A stretch of 64,000 nucleotides of DNA from Aptenodytes patagonicus (GCF_965638725.1 NC_134952.1:61482065-61546064); one strand, 5' to 3'; shown: positions 1-13,661, numbered from the stretch's first letter. Numbers and translations: made by a program. The notes: generated by a model not told the origin, from the letters alone.

Positions 1-1014
1 TCAGGTCTTGCTGGAAGGAGAAATTTTAGTACGCAGTTAGGTGTGGAACAGAAAAAAAACCCAATGTCATTTTGTCCACCAGGTGGCACTTCGTCATCGG
101 GCTTCTATGTTTAAAAGCTCACCTGGAGGGCAAAACAGGCTTTAGATTATGATTATGTGAGGTGTAAAGTATTATTGAGCAAGGTCCTGTCTGTTCCTAG
201 AAACGTAATCTACCCAGATCTTTTCTGGAAAGGGGATTTTGATCTTCATGAAGGGAATGGGATTTCTGTCGTTGACTTAAAAGAAAAGCCATTTGGCCTC
301 AATTAGGTAGAAGCGTTAGGGAAACACAATCTATTTGCAGCGTGCAGGACAGACTATTTTTCTTCTCTCTGATTTGTTAGAAGAGCTTATGAGTGATGGT
401 GAGTGATTTATATCTAATGCAACAGAGAAGGGAAATGGAAAAGGGGACAATCACTGAGTTGCACGAACTCAGAATTTTGGACGACGAATAAGCCAAACAG
501 GCAGTACAATTCATTCTGCAAGAGCTTCCTGCCCTGATGGAAAACATCCTAGTATAGAACTTGTAAACCTTTATTTTGATGCAGTTTTAGTCCAACACAC
601 ACATCCTCTGATGGTCCTTTTCCACCATACCAGCTGGAAGTTAAGCTGCAGACATTAGTATAGTGTAAATGAGGAAGAAAATTCTCTCTGGTGAGGGCAG
701 CACAGTTTGAGTTTGGAAACTGTCCTTTTAACAGTCATCTGTGCAAAAACTGTAATTTAATGTTGTTTAAAAACATTTTATTCTGACCAGTTTGCATTAT
801 TATGTGTGAGTATGTTTAGGTAAATGTAGGAATGTAAGGTGTATGTGATGTGCAATACGCTGATAGAAGCTGAAACTGTTTCCCTAGTGGAATAGATCCA
901 CCTCATGTGGCAGCAGTCAGTGCACCCCAGTATCCCCAACCAATACGATTCCAGAAAGGCGACTTCAAGCCTTACCTCTAGACCCTTGTCAATCCTTTCC
1001 TCTCTTTCCGCAGC
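1..1014. other. Intergenic, no gene recognised
   Basis: Mixed-composition sequence with no long reading frame, no recognisable repeat and no clear splice-bounded exon. It ends at the target-site duplication of the solo LTR. Nothing further can be supported. Confidence 0.6.
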
Positions 1015-1260
1015 AGCTCTGTCCTGGTTTCGGCAGGGATAGAGTTAATTTCTTTCCTATAGCTGGTACAGTGCTGTGCTTTGGATTTAGGATGAGAACA
1101 ATGTTGATAACACACCGATGTTTTAGTTGTTGCTACGTAATGCTTACACTAGCCAAGGACTTTCCAGCTTCCCATGCTCTACCGACTGAGAAGGCTGGAG
1201 GTGCACAAGAAGCTGGGAGGGGGCACAGCCAAACTGGCCAAAGGGACGTTCCATACCATG

Positions 1261-1268
1261 TGACGTCA
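1261..1268. promoter_or_regulatory. Perfect CRE palindrome inside the LTR
   Basis: TGACGTCA is the consensus binding site of CREB/ATF factors. It lies about 15 bp upstream of a TATA-like CATAAA in the LTR, where a U3 promoter element is expected. The site is seen directly; its activity is inferred. Confidence 0.5.
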
Positions 1269-1380
1269 TGCTCAGTACATAAACTGGGGAAAGCTGGTCG
1301 GGGGGGGCCGCTGCTCGGGGACTGGCTGGGCATCGGTCAGCAGGTGGTGAGCAATTGTACTGTGCATCACTTGCTTTGTG

Positions 1381-1425
1381 TATTATTATTATTACTATTA
1401 TTATTATTGGTGGTAGTAGTAGTAT
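1381..1425 (+). repeat. TTA/TTG/TAG trinucleotide microsatellite in the LTR
   Basis: An interrupted run of TTA units passes into TGG and TAG units, just upstream of the ATTAAA signal. It is an internal part of the LTR. Confidence 0.8.
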
Positions 1426-1585
1426 TTTATTCTATTTCAATTATTAAACTGCTTTTATCTCAACCCACGAGTTTTCTCACTTTTACTCTTGCGATTCTCT
1501 CCCCCATCCCACCGGGGCCGGGGGGGAGTGAGCGAGCGGCTGCGTGGTGCTCAGTTGCCGACTGAGGTTAAACCACGACAAGCTC

Positions 1586-4500
1586 TGACAGTAATGGCTT
1601 TCCCAGAAGCAATACAGTGAGATCAGAGAGAAGATCTGCCAAGGCCTTTGTACTAGGACAGGTCTCTGACACTGTCTCACCTGGAAATTAGGGAATATCA
1701 TATTGATGACATGGAACTGGAGAAGAGGTTTCATTTCCTGACTAGCCAGTCCACATTATGGCCTTATATTTCTGTTCATTTGCATCAAGGGTGATTTAGA
1801 ACCATTTGTGCTTTGCTACTCCATCTACTTTCCAGGCTTCTCAGAGGCTGCTGAAAGCACTTCTGTATACATTACTGCTTGTTAAAATAATGAAAGTTTT
1901 TGTCTCCTTAGTGCAATACATGTACAATTATTGAACGTTTCCTGAACCCTGGCTAGTGTTGTTCTACTGAAAAAGCACATTTTAATATCAATAGCTCATA
2001 AGTGAGCTGGAAAAGGCTTTGGGTGGATGAGTAATGATTGTAAGAGCACCTACAAGAAAACAGTATCTAAGGTATCCAGATAACCTAGTTCTCTTTCTTA
2101 GAAAAAATAAAAGGCTTCATCTTGTCGATGCACAAAACTGGCATAAAAGTCCCATTTACTATGACCAATTTGTTTCTGTTAAGGAGAACTGTTTCCAGGA
2201 CATTTGCTTAAATCAGCTTTTCTACAAAGAAGTGCAATTGTGTGTTAATCTACGCTATGCGGTAGGAATCTGCCTGACCCTGTACTGTCACTAGGAGCAG
2301 ACGCTGAACTGGAAATGATAGGTCCAATTAGTGTACAGTTGTAGAAATAAGCAGCTCAAGTAATAAGCAATTCCCAGAAACATAACAGCATACTGGAATC
2401 ATGCTGTTGCTATTTCTGATCTGAAACACTTCGCTAGTGTTCTCATGATGAGTTTTAGCTGAGTTGTTAAAAACAAATACTGAAATGAAAACTGACACTT
2501 GGGTCTTGCCTACAGAGATAGGCTACTTCCCTTAAAATTTGCTCTATCTGCTATGCCTTAGATCCTCAAGATCCTCAAGTTGTATTACTCTAAATATCAG
2601 GCCACACTGAAAGTGTTTGAGGGCCTCTGCCCGGATCTTCATTATATATCCCAGGGGAACATCTCCTGATGTAAAACCTTTCTGCAAAGGAACAATTTCT
2701 AACCTTCTCTTTGCTGTCATCTCCACCTCCCTTCATACCTCCCATCCTGCTAGTTCCACCCTACTTATTCTTCTCCCTCAACCCAGAATTAATATTGGAA
2801 TGCTTTACAAAAGGAATTAAAGGGGAAAATTTCTTACCTTTAACAAATTGAGTCCAAAAAGTACTACAGGAACGGCACTCTAAAACTGAGACTAGACTAT
2901 ACTTTATCATTGTTGCCATGGTGATCAAAACTAGGACAGTAACCTTTTTTTTAGCTCCCTCAGCCTGTACTTCTGATATGTCAAAGAACTTGGTCCCTGA
3001 GCAGGGGTCTGATTAACTGCAGAACACCAAACAAATCTGTGAGCCATGAAAGAGGAAATAAGTTAAATGTTTGAGAGTTTTATGACTGGATCTCCAAAGA
3101 GGAAAGAAAAAAAAAGGGCAGGGATGAGAATGTGCTCCTACTCAGAAAGGAGGGATAGGTGACAAAATAGGCTAAGGATGAGGCTAAGACATGGACACTC
3201 AGAAACATCATTTTAAGTTGATGAGAAGCAGGCAGTCCCCTTAATGTTTTGGGACTCCTCCTGATGCCACCCAGTGCCAGACTCTTGACCCAGGATCTCA
3301 GAGGAACAACACTGCTAAGGAGTCATAGACCAATTTCCTTGACATATTGCTCCAGGCACATATATTCCCTTCCAGACCTCACTTCAAAGGAAAGAGATGG
3401 GTGAACACTTGGTTCTGCCTTCAAACCCAGAGCTGCAAATGACAATGTATTTTTTCACATTCTCCATGCCAAGTCATGGACTAAAAGCAAAGTTTAAGCT
3501 TACACACATTTTTAACGTGTGTGTGTCAGTATTGCGCATTTGTGAACTCGATACAACAGTAAGTCTCATAATGTCTGTATTTTTGGCTGCTTTGATCAGT
3601 AAAGGGTTTCTTACAGTGGTATGCACTATTTGATTGCTATTTTAAAGGATTCAGTGGTGTTTCATAGAATCACACGTGTACGATAGCCACTACTAAACAA
3701 TTGCATAAAACAATGAAAGCCATAGTCAAAGTTCAGTGCAGCTTTTTAGCACACAACCTCGTAATTTTATACCGTGGTTTGCAGAAGTGCCTCTCTTTAT
3801 AAAGTTCATCAAGTTACAAAATCTTTCAGCTGACATCAAGAGAAAAAAGCCAATCAGGTAGGAAGGACAGGGAATTTCAACTGAAAAACTTCATAAGAAA
3901 TTCAAAATGAAGGAGAAAAGCAGGAAAGGCATTGAATTGAGCAAGTAATTTGAATTTAAACGGCATTTAGTTTAATTTCACAGCACTTGCCTTTCCAAAT
4001 GTAAAGATCAGAAGCTTTATTAGATAATATATTTAGGAACATTTCAGCATAACCATTTCTTAAAATTTCTGACATTTTCTCATTACAAAAATACTTCCAA
4101 AATAAGGATTTTTCATTTATACAGACAGGCTTTGCTGCTTTGGAGCAACACAGGTTCTCCTTACTCTTTTGCTTGGTCATACCCTCACTCATATGACAGT
4201 GATGAAGCCGACTGGGAAGTTCTACAGTCAGTGAATTCAGGCTGAGGTTCCATATGTAGTATTGCAGGTAAAGTAGCACTTTTCAAATGATCAGTTGCAG
4301 TGTCAAAGGCTGTAATGTCACATTAGACTTGTGTCACGTCTGTAGCTTTTAGTGTCAGCTCTCCTCCCTAACAATCACGCACCAAACATTTCCTTCAAGC
4401 CTCAAAATACGGTGCTGTTGCCTGCTACTCCTCTGATTGCTATTGCTCTAGCCACATTGAGCATGAGCAGCACATTTCTTCCTGGCAGCTGGCTTTCGGG

Positions 4501-7500
4501 TCACACTGGAACCACACTTAGAAGGAAAGGCTACAGGGTGCTAAATGTGTCCAAGAAGGTCATCATACAGTTTAAACAGAACTTTGGATTAACAACAGGC
4601 ATGGACTAGAATAAGCTATCTTACCATGAATGTTCCAGGACAGCTGTCCAGAGTGGAAACCCTATTAAAAGTAAATAAAATAGCTTTACTCCAGTACTAG
4701 TATATTCTGATATTTTTAGAGTTAAAGACCTATGTAGTTTTAGTAATTAAAAAGGGAGGAATGAGGACATGAACAAGAACATGAAACTTGGCTTTTAGAA
4801 AAGCTTTTCAGTAACTTCCTTTTCCATTGTTTTTCCCCTTGGAATTAGTCATTTTATTTCCTTTTTTTAACAAGTAAAATAGACATGCAGCACTGGAGCA
4901 GACTTACAGTTCTTTGGTAGCAATAAATATGCTCCATTCTGTTTGGATGTCTCCCCTGAATATGAAGTACAAAAATAATCTGAAAAGGCAACAAATCCTA
5001 GGGTATTTTAAAAGCTAAAAGGCTTCAGTTAGTTTTTTAATGAACTACTTCAGCTCTCCATAATTAGACGATAAGTCATCTAGGCATGGTAAGTCTTTTC
5101 GTTGTGTCTAAGTACAACCTCTACGGAAGCCGAATCACAATCCCTGAGTGGCTCTTAAAGACTTAACAGCTGTTTCTCTAATGTAAGTTCATAATAATCT
5201 TTTATACTAGCTCTCCAACACTGATGTGGAAGGAAAAACAAAGTAAAAAAAAAATTGTAGTCATTTCAAAGCAGAACTCATTCAGTATTCTCAGTATCTT
5301 AAGAGATAATATTTAAACCAATTTGCTCTGGAGATGAGGAACAGAAGGCTTGACAGCCATGAAAAACTCAATTATTTGGGATTTGTTTGGGGGTTTTTCC
5401 TTCACATTTCCGAGTTTCTCCTTTCCCACTTACTCTGTCTTACGTTGCCTCGAGGAGAAATTGTAGTAGCAATAGTAGTTTCTTTGCATTTCTTTAATTA
5501 AATTCTGAAAGGCGCCAGATGCTTCCATTTGCAATGTCCCTTTCTCTTACTAAAGCACAAAGGACTTAATCATATAGTAGGCTTTAGTTTACTCTGAACC
5601 CAGGCTGGGGCAGTGTTAATTAAGTCTTGCCATTTAGTCAAAGTATAGCCTGTCATCACAACAGGTCTCTGCTGCATTGCTTTGTATTGTTTTTTCAATC
5701 CAGCAGAGAATTCTGAGATTTTAGCACTCTCTACAGTTTAAATTATTAAAGACTTGATCTGTAATAATTTCTTCTTGTCCAAGAACTGTTATAATTTGGC
5801 CCTTAGGAAGTGCCTGGTTCAGTCGTATTGAAATGTAGATAGCTAGGGCTTGAAGAAACAGCAGGAGAATTTCAAAGGATGATGGTTCTTATTACTTTTA
5901 ACCAGATTCAAAGGTTATTTAGGTGCCCAAAGGTACAAGTAGGTGTTCCCTGGGATTTTCACAAACATCTCAGGCCACTTTTAAAAATCCCGGTGTGGCA
6001 TTATCTGCATCCTGAGGTGTCTAAACACTCTTCAGCTATGTTCTTGACCCTTGCATCCTCTTTCCAAGGGTACTGCAGTGTTAAGCAAGGCAAACGTTAG
6101 GCAGCTATTTTGGCATATACCCCAGAAACAGCCGCTGAATTCACAATCTTTACCTTTCGTAACGGACATTTTATCCAAATAGTCAATGGGATGCAGATCA
6201 CTTCCCAGGTACATTCTCAGGCTGACAAGATGAGTTTTTTATCACTTTACCTTTTTCCTCGCCACATCTGGTTCCTCTGAGAAGGAAATACGGGCGCACG
6301 AGCCAGAAGAGACCCCGGAGCACTCCGACTGGGGTCCCCACCTGAGGGACTTGGGCACTCAGTAAACAAGAGACCCCGGTCAGGAAAACATACCCTGCTC
6401 CACCTTCCTGTCTCACAAGATGACTGTCAGACATTCACAGGGGTTTATTCATGGATGAGCTGCAGACTCAGAACTTTATTTAAATGAAAGACTTAACAAA
6501 TAACTTTCAAGAACAACACATTTGAGGAAAACTTGCTCTGCTTAGGGACAATTAGCAAAGAAGAGAGGTAAAATTCATCAGATAAATTATCCATTATGAA
6601 TTATTCACGTAATTTTATGGAAAACTTTAAATTAGTGCAAGATAAAGATCATTATTTATTACTCCCTTCCCTGAAGCACAAGAGTACGTCAGAGCTTCAA
6701 ATAACTGGGCTTTGTTAAAAAAAAAAAAAATTAAGTTTAAAGCATATCGCTGAGGCCTTTCTGAGTCTTTAATAACTCATTCACTTGGATGAACTTTATC
6801 AGTTTTGTAGTTATGTTAAATTAATTGCAGAAAATGAAACTGGGGCCACGTAAACTGAAGTCATCACCAAGCATAGCCCTGACTCCTCAGGCCTAGCTTG
6901 AGTCTTCCACACGTGCACACACACACAGAGCTTTCTCACAGGCTGCTATTGTCAGAAAATAAAATACTGTCTCTACTGCAGACAAAAATAAAAGGCCCAG
7001 CCAGGCTGAAAACAAAACACGAATTGTGTGGGGGTTTTGTCAGTCTTTCTCCCAATGTCTGTTCATCTGCCCACTCTGGGGTGCCAGGAAGCCTTCTCAA
7101 TTAAGTACTTTGAGTAAGGCCATTCCTCTTCATTTTAGCCTGTCTACCTCGTGCTCATATAAATTCATTGCTATTTCTTGGAGAGTATTGGGTTACCGCA
7201 ATCCCTTTTGCTTGCCTGGATGCTCAGGATTTTAATCAGGAATTAATGTAATCTTTCCCAGTTTTAACAAAAAGACCTTTTCTGCTGCCACATATCTAGC
7301 ATCCCCTTTGGTTTTTTTGTAGTTAAGTTTTATAAACTCAGAATTACTTAAAACCATAATTCATTTGTCCACATGAGATTTAACACACACGCACACACAA
7401 ACCCCCCCATACAGTACCCTGCTATTCTGGCCTGTCCTTACTTGGACAAATGACAACACAAGGTGCACCATTAAGGAAAGCCTGGGTTTTATTTTAGCCT

Positions 7501-10500
7501 AACAAATTTTGCATTACAAGCCCATACTTGTTAAAGTGCCCATAGCCTAAATATCCTTGTCCTCAAAATGAAAAAAAAAAAGACGCATTTGTTTCATGTA
7601 AACACAAAGAGATTCGCGGTGGAGGAGAAGCAGCATAATTAAACGTTAGGGATGAGGCCATAGATCCATGATGTGAAGTGTTCAGCACCAGTGTCTTATT
7701 AAGGAGTTTCCCTCTCCCTTCTCTTTCTCATGCCTCAAGCCATTTGTTTCTGTTCCTATGACTCAAAGCACCATCCTGGTTTAGTGGCAACAAAACTGTT
7801 CATGGGACTAGGCTAGGAATGATCACGAGCCCTTTATAATACTTGGCCGACATATTTCTGCCCAGGCCCCCAGCACGGACCCCTGTGCAGCCTGCAGGAA
7901 CAGCCGTGGGAGGGCAACGGGCCACCAGGGTGGATGAGGAAGGGAGAGGCAGGGAGGGACTGGTGAAACTGGTATGGCACGCAAATGGGTTTGCACTGTA
8001 AAGACGAAGCATCATATTAGTAACCTGTCAGACTTATTTCAACTTACAGATGAACTCAGAGAACAATTTTATTGCTATTGAACACAGCAAAGAGGACTGC
8101 AAAGAGAAAAGGCTGTATTACTGTGGAGAACTGCTGGAAGCACAAGAGCTTTGTGAGTGGCAGCAAGCAGCAAATTGGACCCACGCTTCCAGTGTCCTGC
8201 AGCAATAAACAAATAAATAAATACACTGCCGTGAATTTGGACTGTCTATACATTTTTAAAGCATTTTTTTGCCTGCTTTGAGCTTATACTACAGTGGAGT
8301 AAATGCTTATAAAAGGCTCATGGCAAGAAAAAAAATCAAAACTCTTCTCAAATGGTAGCCAATAAGAACAGTCATAAATTAAGAAAGATCAGAGCGATTG
8401 AAGTAAGCAAAATTAAGGTTCTGTTTTGCAAAGCTACTAATCCTAATAGGGTTAGAGGTAAATATTGATCATGCAAGCAGGCTGTGCAGAAAATCAGGCT
8501 TTCATCAAGGATGATAAATTAACTTAACCTAATAATAGAATGAAATAAAAAAGGGAAAATTTAGACTTGATAGCCAGGGGGAAGCCTTTTGTCAGATTTT
8601 TTTATACTGTGAAATAATATCCAAGGGAAATGGCAGAATTCACTTGAGACATTAAAAAAAAAAAAAAATTAGACTGGCGAGTGCATTAGAAAAGCTACCG
8701 CAGAAAACTACCCTCCGATGCCTGGGAGTGCTCCAGGTGACCTCTTGTAATAGAACTTCTCCATTACTGTTTTGTTTCTCTCTTTCTGAGCCCGTATGTA
8801 TGAGCCCATGTATATTTTTGCTTTGGCCCTTAAATGAGATTGCATGATATATACCAACTATTGGAGAATAGGGATTGCTAATGGGGGCTGATCTTCAATG
8901 TCCTTTTGTCATTATATACAGAAGAAAAAGGAACCAAATTAATTGTTTTATTTCATTTTTACTCAGTATACTCTAATATATTTTCATGTTTTGAATTCCA
9001 GTTTCTCCCAGTTCACTTTGTATCCAGTGTTGGAAAAGCCATTTCTTGTATTTCTTAATAGGCTTGAAGGATCTAAGAAAATTACAGAATTTAACAGCTT
9101 TACTTCAGAAATCCGTGTAAGAGCTCCAATGGCCACCATAAGCTGCATGGTCATACTGGACAAATTGTCTGAGAGTTTAGAGAATTTACTTATATTAACA
9201 TCTGGAATGTAAAGTAGATAAAACCCATCAGAGAGTTTGAAATGTTCCATTCATCAGTAAATCCATTATACTGTACAAAACCACACTGACCTCTTCCCAG
9301 TTATGACAAAAGTTTCCATTACCAGAGGTTTAAAGAACCTCTGTTTTTTCCAAGCCTTTTAATATTTAGATGAACTCTCGAGTTTGGAAAGATTCGGGAT
9401 TAAACTGTGCACTCAGCAATCTGAGTGAATCTCATATTGAAGTCAGTTAGATCTGTTAGATGCATATAAAGAGGAAAAAAAAATAGTCCTTTTTTTTTTT
9501 TTCTGAAGTCCTTAACCACATGCTTATTAGAGGAAGTTAGCTGAGTTGCCACCGATAGGAAATAGCAGGTAGCAAGCAGGTGAGAACTCAGCACATCCAC
9601 TGTATCCTGTCTCTGTCCTTTCTGAGTCCCCACAAGGGTAAGTTTTGTGTTGAGAATAACCCCAAAGGCCCAGCTTGGTCTGGAGCAGATGCAGGCACAC
9701 AGTCATGTACCTGTTGAACTGGCTAGCATACAAGGCCCAGTTTTAAGCTGGTGGTAGGTGTTCGCGTCAGCTTTCTGCCAGCTGAGAGAGAGGACACACA
9801 GCACCCGCTCTGGCATAAGACCTGTATACGCAGGGCTAACCAATCAAATAATTTTTGACCTGTTTGAACCAGCAAGGTGTCTCTGTGTTACACGGCTATG
9901 GCCTTTTCAATCTGCAATTAAATGGCCTAAAACTGGTTTTATCGTACCTTCAAACCACAGCCTGCATTCTGGCAGGCTTCGTCTTTGCCTTCATGGAAAA
10001 GGTGGGTAGCTGGGATGGGAAAGTCCTGTGGGCAGGAGCAGCTGACATCCCTGGAGGGGGGGCTCACTGCCCCAGCCTTGACAGCAGTCTAAGGAGGCAC
10101 TAGTGAATGCCAGGGACATGGAAAAAAAAGTGCAGGATGAAAGGGATACATTCCCCGGGGCAACAAGACCAGTATAAGCACTCTGTATGACTTGGCTGCA
10201 TTTGATCCCCGTGGTAGCATGCCTTCCCTCGGCTGCCTTTGATCCCACCACTGAAATACTGCCCTCACTATCCAACTCGGCGCCTGGGCTCAGGAAGTCT
10301 TTCAACCTCTGATCACTGGAAGCCAAAAGAATACTCTCAAGAAGTATTGCTGCAGCATCTGTTACTCTTTTCCCAGCACCTACTATTGGCTACGGTTAGA
10401 GAGCAGATACCCATCTAGAGGGAGTTTTAGTCTCACTCCATCCAGCTGTTTCTATGTTTTGCGGTCCAGAGAGGGTTTCAGAAAGGCCACTGCGCTTAGC

Positions 10501-13289
10501 CTGTCCTAGCTCTGAGCAAAGCTGCAGCATTCAGTCTTCCTCCTACTGCAACCAGCTGTTTTTCCAGAAAACCCTTTAATTACAGACTTTTATCATGAGG
10601 TTCCGACTCTCCTTAGTGACCCCCAAATGATAGAGTCGTGCAAGAAGATCTCTCTTTACCTCTTGGGAAATATTTTGTCTGTACATTTATTACAAATTGG
10701 CCACAAGTTGCCCCATGCAAAACAAAGAATTCTTTTGCAGAATCTGCCCTTTAACTTGCATCTCTGCACTTTCTTTGGCACATGGCTTTTTTGCCTATGA
10801 CTAAGTCATGCTGGGATTTATCCTGGCATTTTCTGAAATTATTGAGTCTGGGAGAAGGCACCATGGGCAGAAAGTCAGTCAAGTCCGGAGGACTTGGAGT
10901 GTGGGAAATTTCACTCAGATAGTGATCTTGAAAGGAAAGTTGCTATGTTGTGGGGATGTCTTTTGGTGACATAAATCCTTCAACTCGTTCCTGTGATTAA
11001 ATCCTTATGAAGCTACTACATGCTTGTGAATATTTGGAAAGAATCCTGATTTCAGTAAGACAAAGTCAAAACATCAGTCACTCAAAGCAGTTCTGCAGCA
11101 GCTCAGCTACATGCACAGGCCCAGGCACCAGTGCTCAGAGCACATGAAGCCTAGGAAAGCTGATTGTAAGGAGAGCCTAGAGATTGTGATGTGATTGTGG
11201 CATTGCCTTTTCTATGAGTGTTTCCTATAAAGGGGAACGGGTTTCTTTGAGGTTACTGAAGTTGCACAGGCTCTAATGGTGTCTGCATCCTAAGAAATCT
11301 CAGTGACGGCTTCTGAGTCCCTGTTCTTCCCCTGGGCACTGAGGCTATTGCCCCTGGAGGTGCTTCCCCACACAGAGAGTGCCGGGGAGCCGGAGGCAGT
11401 CCCCGTGCACTGAGCGTCTGGCTGTTGCTCAGGGTGCGAAGAGGCAGCCAAAGGCTGATAGCTGCAGCAGGGAGGAGTGTGGCTTTTTTTGAAATACAAT
11501 TAGCTTTGCTTCACTGCAGAAGCTATGGAAGAATCTTCCTCTACGGGGACATCAACATCAAACCAGTAGGACTGCAGATAGGTGAGGAGGAAACCGTAGC
11601 ACCAAGCCAGCCAGCACACGTTATAGTACCCCTGGCACAATGGTCACCGGTCCCCAAGAGGCAGCAAGGATCAGAGACCGCGCTGTAAAGAACAACGGTG
11701 GCTTCAGCATCAACTTTTTCTAAAAAAAATTCTAATACATGTTTTTGTGATCCACAAACCAGCAAAGGTTTATGGATTTAAGTGTACTAAAAAGCTCACT
11801 GAAAGGGACACCTAATCAATGCTTTACTTAGGACCTCTTTTCCAGAGAGAGTTCACTGAATGCCAGTACTATGTGTGACACTTCATTTCTTCACAAATCA
11901 CCTCAGGAGCAGAGAGCCTCAGGGATGTTTTACAGAGCTGCTACGGAGCAGTCGCATTGTGCGCGGAAATATATCCCCACGGCCCGCAGTGGTGAAGTCC
12001 ATAGGATTTTTCCTGTTGCCCAGTATTTCCCCATGCCGGCATGATTGCAATGGTTTATGGGCCCTGTTTCAACAGCTTGATATTCCTCCAAGCCTGTCCC
12101 CATGCTACTAACAAATGGATCATGGACCAGAACTCTGGGCAAGCAATTAGTCAAGTCATCAGGGCAAACTGCTCTTGGCCACCCTGCACCTCGGGGAGCA
12201 GCCGGGGCCAGCTGCTCCGCCAGGAAGGGGAGCCACAGCCGAGCACAGCAAGGCGGGCAGCAGCAGTGGCCCTGTCAACAAGTGCCCCGTCCCAGCTGTC
12301 CCTGTGCCGGCCCTCAGCCCCGGCGGCCAAACCGAGGGGCCTGACAATTGGTGTGGCTTGTGTATTGTTCTGCATTTTTAAAAAATACTTGCTCATAGCC
12401 TGAAGGTGTGAGTACCCCACAATATGCTGAGTGTTTCTTTGTGATGGTTTTAGGTTTGCTACAGCTACTGCTGTTCTTTGCGCAACAGTAATGACAGGAA
12501 AAGCAAAAAGCAGGTAGAATTCCCTCCAAGTAACAGTGGGACCCACACCCAACCACCAGAAAGCCATATAAAATTCATACGAAATGTCTGATTTCCACAG
12601 AATCCTACTGTCACACAACCTGCCTCCGATAATTGCCTGTGGAAACAAAAGTGAGCCAAGCCTTGCAGAATCAGACTTGCCACAATTAATGTATGAACTG
12701 GCTTCTGGATGAGGAGAGAAGATGCGTGCGGGTGCCGCCAGTGGTCCCACCACAGCCTGGGAATGCCACGCACTGAAATCCAGCCACACTTTCAGGCCCA
12801 CTCCTCGCTGTGCTGTACTGGGGTGGCCAGCATTGATAACGCGTGCAGGGCTGGCAGAAGTGAGGCCTCTCTCTGCAGAGGTATAGGGGCGCTCCACCAC
12901 GGGGAGCGGGAGCCAGGCACACCCCTGTGCGGTGGCACGTCCTCGTTAACTTTTCACTCCTCCATACCCCCCCAGAGCTTTGCTGGACACTAAGTCTTAT
13001 CTTCTGGGTTTGCCGTTGCATTTCCTTCTTCCTCGTGTGTGCTAGCTTGTTTTAAAGAAAAGAGGACCAGGTTCAGAGAGCTTCAGAAGAGCGAGGCCAG
13101 TGTTTCCTCTTTCTCTGGAGAAGAACAGCAAATGCCGCATCTCGTGCTGCCAAGAGGCTGCCAGTCAGGCGTTCCTCCTCAGAGACACACCAACAAGGAG
13201 TGGTGCTAAAGTTAACGCTTTGTTAACACCTGGAGTTTCCTGGTTTTAATAAAAGCTTGGGAAATGGGGCTGTTGGCGGGTTTGGGGTT
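1586..13289. other. Upstream flank of FAM241A, no gene recognised
   Basis: About 11.7 kb without a recognisable exon. It contains short A-tracts (about 6,717-6,730; 7,569-7,580; 8,652-8,666), short CA-rich runs near 6,911 and 7,383-7,399, and ordinary AT-rich stretches. The longest open stretch is on the - strand at 12,151-12,900 (about 250 codons). It resembles no family I know, and part of it lies in GC-rich DNA where stops are rare, so it is not called as a gene. Upstream enhancers of FAM241A could lie here but none can be shown. Confidence 0.5.
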
Positions 13290-13553
13290 TTTTTGCTTTC
13301 ATTAGCAGCAAAGCGTTTCTCCGGCCGAAGGCCCTCGGCGGCTCTCGCTTGAGGCGGGACCCAGCAACAGGAGACTCCCTTTCCCGGGCCCCCTCGCAAC
13401 CCCGCTGCGGGGCCGGTGCCAGGGGCCGCCTCCTCGCTCCCCGCGGCGCCGCCCTCCCGCCGCTCCCCCGGACCCCGTGACGGTCCCGCCCCGCCAGGCG
13501 GCAGCGGCGGGGAGCGTGCGGCGCGGCGCGGCTTGGCTCGGCGCGGAGGAGCC

Positions 13554-13661
13554 ATGGGCTCGGCGGCGGAGCTGCTGCCGCCGCCGCCGCCGCCGCTCGG
13601 GGAATGCGAGCGGGAAGCGGGGGTGGCGTCCGCCCGGCACCGGCGGCGCCCGGAGGAGCAG
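13554..13661 (+). CDS. FAM241A: FAM241A exon 1 (coding part), small membrane protein
   Basis: Encodes residues 1-36 of a predicted 117-residue protein. The start codon sits in a good Kozak context (GAGCCATGG). The N-terminus, MGSAAELL followed by six prolines, lines up with the human FAM241A start as I recall it (MCSAGELL), which supports this ATG. The frame is open upstream to about 13,416 but has no ATG there. The exon ends in a complete codon CAG followed by a canonical donor (GTGGGTG at 13,662), so the junction to exon 2 is phase 0. The segment is rich in Pro, Arg and Glu, probably disordered and cytosolic, and is the poorly conserved part of the family; the human protein is about 132 residues, the difference lying mainly here. 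The CCG run encoding the prolines could vary in length between individuals. Confidence 0.88.

Larger units (their letters stand above)
1020..1580 (+). mobile_element. Solo LTR of an endogenous retrovirus (ERVL-like by duplication length)
   Basis: A 561-bp element begins TGTCCTGGTTT and ends AAACCACGACA. These ends form an 11-bp imperfect terminal inverted repeat with one mismatch and the TG...CA ends expected of an LTR. It is flanked by perfect 5-bp direct repeats AGCTC at 1,015-1,019 and 1,581-1,585. Inside, in the + direction, are a palindromic CRE (TGACGTCA, 1,261-1,268), a weak TATA-like CATAAA near 1,278, a TTA/TTG-rich microsatellite (1,381-1,425), an ATTAAA polyadenylation-type signal (1,443-1,448) and a GC-rich terminal part. 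No gag, pol or env sequence lies next to it, so it is a solo LTR left by recombination between the two LTRs of a provirus. A 5-bp duplication is typical of the ERVL class; the family name is not assigned. Open frames within it are not genes. Confidence 0.9.

Noticed and set aside
1071-1565. 164-codon open frame on the + strand
   Set aside because: It lies wholly inside the solo LTR and runs through its microsatellite; there is no retroviral protein similarity.
3663-3680. ATAGAATCA as a relic of a CR1 3' end
   Set aside because: Too short, and not followed by the GGTTGGAAAAGACCT segment present in the real copies.
13416-13553. In-frame N-terminal extension of FAM241A
   Set aside because: The frame is open but begins at a GTG and contains no ATG. 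The ATG at 13,554 has a good Kozak context and aligns with the human start as recalled.
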